Shown here: positions 62,550 to 64,000 of the stretch, piece by piece
Layout of the letters: each line of letters begins with the position of its first letter
Numbering within the stretch: the first letter of the stretch is position 1
Notes under the pieces: generated by a model
What the model saw: only the letters and a program-made list of their open reading frames with translations
The model's database searches: none
What the model was told of the DNA's origin: nothing
Program-made: the position numbers and the translations under genes
Assembly (NCBI GenBank): GCA_036656615.1
Contig: JAVXHY010000011.1
Coordinates: 1-64,000 of the forward strand
Reading direction: 5' to 3'
DNA from: CAUPWF01 sp036656615
GTDB lineage: Bacteria; Bacillota; Clostridia; Lachnospirales; Lachnospiraceae
DNA length: 64,000 nt

Positions 62550-63536
62550 TTATAAAAGAATTTTATTCTTCAAAATATATGCGGCTGCATTTTCTCCAGC
62601 CTTTTTTGCTTCTTCTGATACATCATCCACCAATCCGTGTACATGTAATGCATTCCCACAGGCAAACACACCTTCTATGTTCGTTTCCAAGTTTTCATTC
62701 ACGTATGGACCTGCGGTTATCTGGTTCATCTTCACACCCATACCAACAGATAATTCATTTTCTGGTATCAATCCAACCGATAGTAACAACGTATCACATG
62801 ATATTTGTTCTTCTGTACCTGCTATTGGCTTTCCTTTTTCATCCACCCTTGCCAATGTGACCCCCTCTATCCGCTCTTTCCCTTGGATATCCACTACCGT
62901 ATGGCTAAGCCTCAAAGGTATATCATAGTCCTTTAAGCATTGCACCTGATTACGAATTAGCCCACTTGAATAAGGCATTATCTCTGCAACCAATAGAACT
63001 TTCGCCCCTTCTAAGGTCATTCTTCTTGCCATAATTAATCCAATATCTCCAGATCCCAGAATCACCACTCTTTTCCCTGGCATATATCCTTTCATATTGA
63101 TTAAATATTGGGCGGTTCCTGCTGAAAATATACCTGCCGGACGATACCCTGGAATATTCAACGCACCCTTGGAACGCTCCCGACACCCCATAGCTAAGAT
63201 AATTGCTTCTGCTTTTATCTGAATCAAACCATCTTCACGATTAAGTGCAGTAATAAATTTGTCTTGAGTAATGCTCATTACCATCGTATTTTGTTTGCAG
63301 GGAATTTGAAGTTCTTGGATTTGATCAATAAAACGATCTGCGTATTCCGGTCCTGTTAATTCTTCATGAAAGGTGTGAAGACCAAACCCATTATGTATAC
63401 ATTGATTGAGTATCCCTCCCAATTCTTGTTCCCTTTCTAAAATTAAAACTCCAGTAACTCCTGCTTTTTTTGCGGCTATTGCTGCTGCCATACCCGCTGG
63501 TCCCCCTCCAATAATTACAATTTCATATGTGCTCAT
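62550..63536 (-). CDS. NAD(P)/FAD-dependent oxidoreductase (GlpB-position flavoprotein)
   Basis: 328 residues: FAD-binding IVIIGGGPAGMAAAIAAKKA at the N-terminus, the NAD-binding motif RVVILGSGDIGLIMARRM in the middle and a terminal FAD loop (EGVFACGNALHVHGLVDDVS). It resembles the small flavoprotein encoded beside GlpA-like oxidases in Clostridia. The start at 63536 has GGGGGCG. The redox partner gene upstream ends one base earlier. The DUF1667 gene that usually follows in Clostridial glp operons is not found before the converging gatD. Confidence 0.88.
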   Translation of the reverse strand: MSTYEIVIIGGGPAGMAAAIAAKKAGVTGVLILEREQELGGILNQCIHNGFGLHTFHEELTGPEYADRFIDQIQELQIPCKQNTMVMSITQDKFITALNREDGLIQIKAEAIILAMGCRERSKGALNIPGYRPAGIFSAGTAQYLINMKGYMPGKRVVILGSGDIGLIMARRMTLEGAKVLLVAEIMPYSSGLIRNQVQCLKDYDIPLRLSHTVVDIQGKERIEGVTLARVDEKGKPIAGTEEQISCDTLLLSVGLIPENELSVGMGVKMNQITAGPYVNENLETNIEGVFACGNALHVHGLVDDVSEEAKKAGENAAAYILKNKILL

Positions 63537-63537
63537 C

Positions 63538-64000
63538 TTAAACGCCCCCCATAGATTCCTTACAGTTGTCAACCAATATATAAGAGCCTCTACCGGATTT
63601 CTTTACTTCCATATGGTGTATCTTTAATTCACGGGCAAGAATCTCTAGTACTTTGGGCAAACAAAATCCAGACTGGCACCGCCCCATTCCTGCTCTTGTC
63701 CGACGCTTTATTCCATCCAGCGATTTAGCTCCAAGAGGTCTGTGGATGGCATCTAAAATCTCACCCTCTGTAATCATTTCACATCTACAGATAATCGTTC
63801 CATATGCTGGATTGCTTCTAACCAGTTCAGCCCATTCTTCCTTGGTCAGATCTCTAGGATTTAAAATACCTGTTCGTTTTTCAATAAATATTTCTTTATT
63901 CTCTAATTTCATAGAGTCCTTGAGTATTCCTACTACATATTCACCAATTACTGGAGCGCAGCTTAACCCTGGAGATTCTATTCCTGCGCAATCAATAAAT
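63538..64000 (-). CDS. FAD-dependent oxidoreductase, C-terminal part (cut by window end)
   Basis: The frame is open to the right edge and reads FIDCAGIESPGLSCAPVIGE, the end of a GlpA/DAO-type flavoprotein, then a BFD-like [2Fe-2S] domain with the cysteines CRC...CQSGFC (ICRCEMITEG, GRCQSGFC). It probably oxidises glycerol-3-phosphate or a related hydroxy acid with the flavoprotein downstream. The start lies outside the window. The internal ATG at 63912 is not the real start. Confidence 0.9.
   Translation of the reverse strand, partial: FIDCAGIESPGLSCAPVIGEYVVGILKDSMKLENKEIFIEKRTGILNPRDLTKEEWAELVRSNPAYGTIICRCEMITEGEILDAIHRPLGAKSLDGIKRRTRAGMGRCQSGFCLPKVLEILARELKIHHMEVKKSGRGSYILVDNCKESMGGV

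Noticed and set aside
1..64000. tRNA genes, rRNA genes, prophage or insertion-sequence transposase
   Set aside because: I found no T-loop-like sequences outside genes, no rRNA sequence and no transposase or integrase motifs, including inside the accessory island.

Overview
This window looks like chromosome from a low-GC, Gram-positive anaerobe of the Clostridia, most likely a Lachnospiraceae relative. That is an inference from gene content: a nine-gene V-type ATPase operon, CarD-like regulator, MurT/GatD, VanW, large SRP RNA with an Alu domain, an S-box (SAM-I) riboswitch before metK, and GlpA/B-like flavoproteins. Shine-Dalgarno sites are strong throughout. Nearly all genes from the left edge to about 51.4 kb lie on the minus strand; the right end is mixed. 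Two 100-N assembly gaps (45760-45859, 48109-48208) both fall inside tandem repeats.

Layout. 0.3-3.1 kb: a zinc-type dehydrogenase, a lipoprotein and a zinc-ribbon membrane protein. 3.1-11.2 kb: an accessory, defence-like island. It holds a HIRAN protein, a WYL regulator, a Fic protein, a TatD-nuclease tail, a pRiA4b ORF-3-like protein, a HEPN-motif protein and an AbiEi/AbiEii toxin-antitoxin pair, plus several gene remnants. The promoter and first third of the WYL gene are duplicated as a 681-bp direct repeat (4235-4915 and 6486-7166) that brackets the Fic gene. 11.3-19 kb: a housekeeping operon reading patatin-ornithine carbamoyltransferase fusion, birA, DUF6145-like gene, coaX, dusB, greA, lysS. 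19-30.6 kb: SPFH/NfeD pair, SleB-like hydrolase, two-component system with TrkH/TrkA and an RNA methyltransferase, metK with its riboswitch, murA, shikimate kinase-like gene. 31.2-39.9 kb: V-ATPase operon in the order G/H-I-K-E-C-F-A-B-D; its K subunit has the full sodium-ligand signature. 40-49.7 kb: trmL, AIR-synthase-like, VanW, nth, radical SAM, SRP RNA, tadA, hypotheticals and a VanY-type peptidase. 50-64 kb: alanine dehydrogenase, RpiR-type regulator, calcium-type P-ATPase, Na/Pi transporter, KdpD/KdpE-like pair, CarD-like protein, small alarmone synthetase, MurT/GatD and two flavoprotein genes cut by the right edge.

The points most worth a second look are: the continuous patatin-OTC reading frame; the duplicated WYL control region with a 23-bp hairpin covering the ribosome binding site, flanking a Fic gene; the HEPN/AbiE/Fic cluster; a possible 31-codon hydrophobic peptide with no ATG/GTG/TTG start but with promoter, Shine-Dalgarno site and terminator; and the gap-containing tandem repeats.
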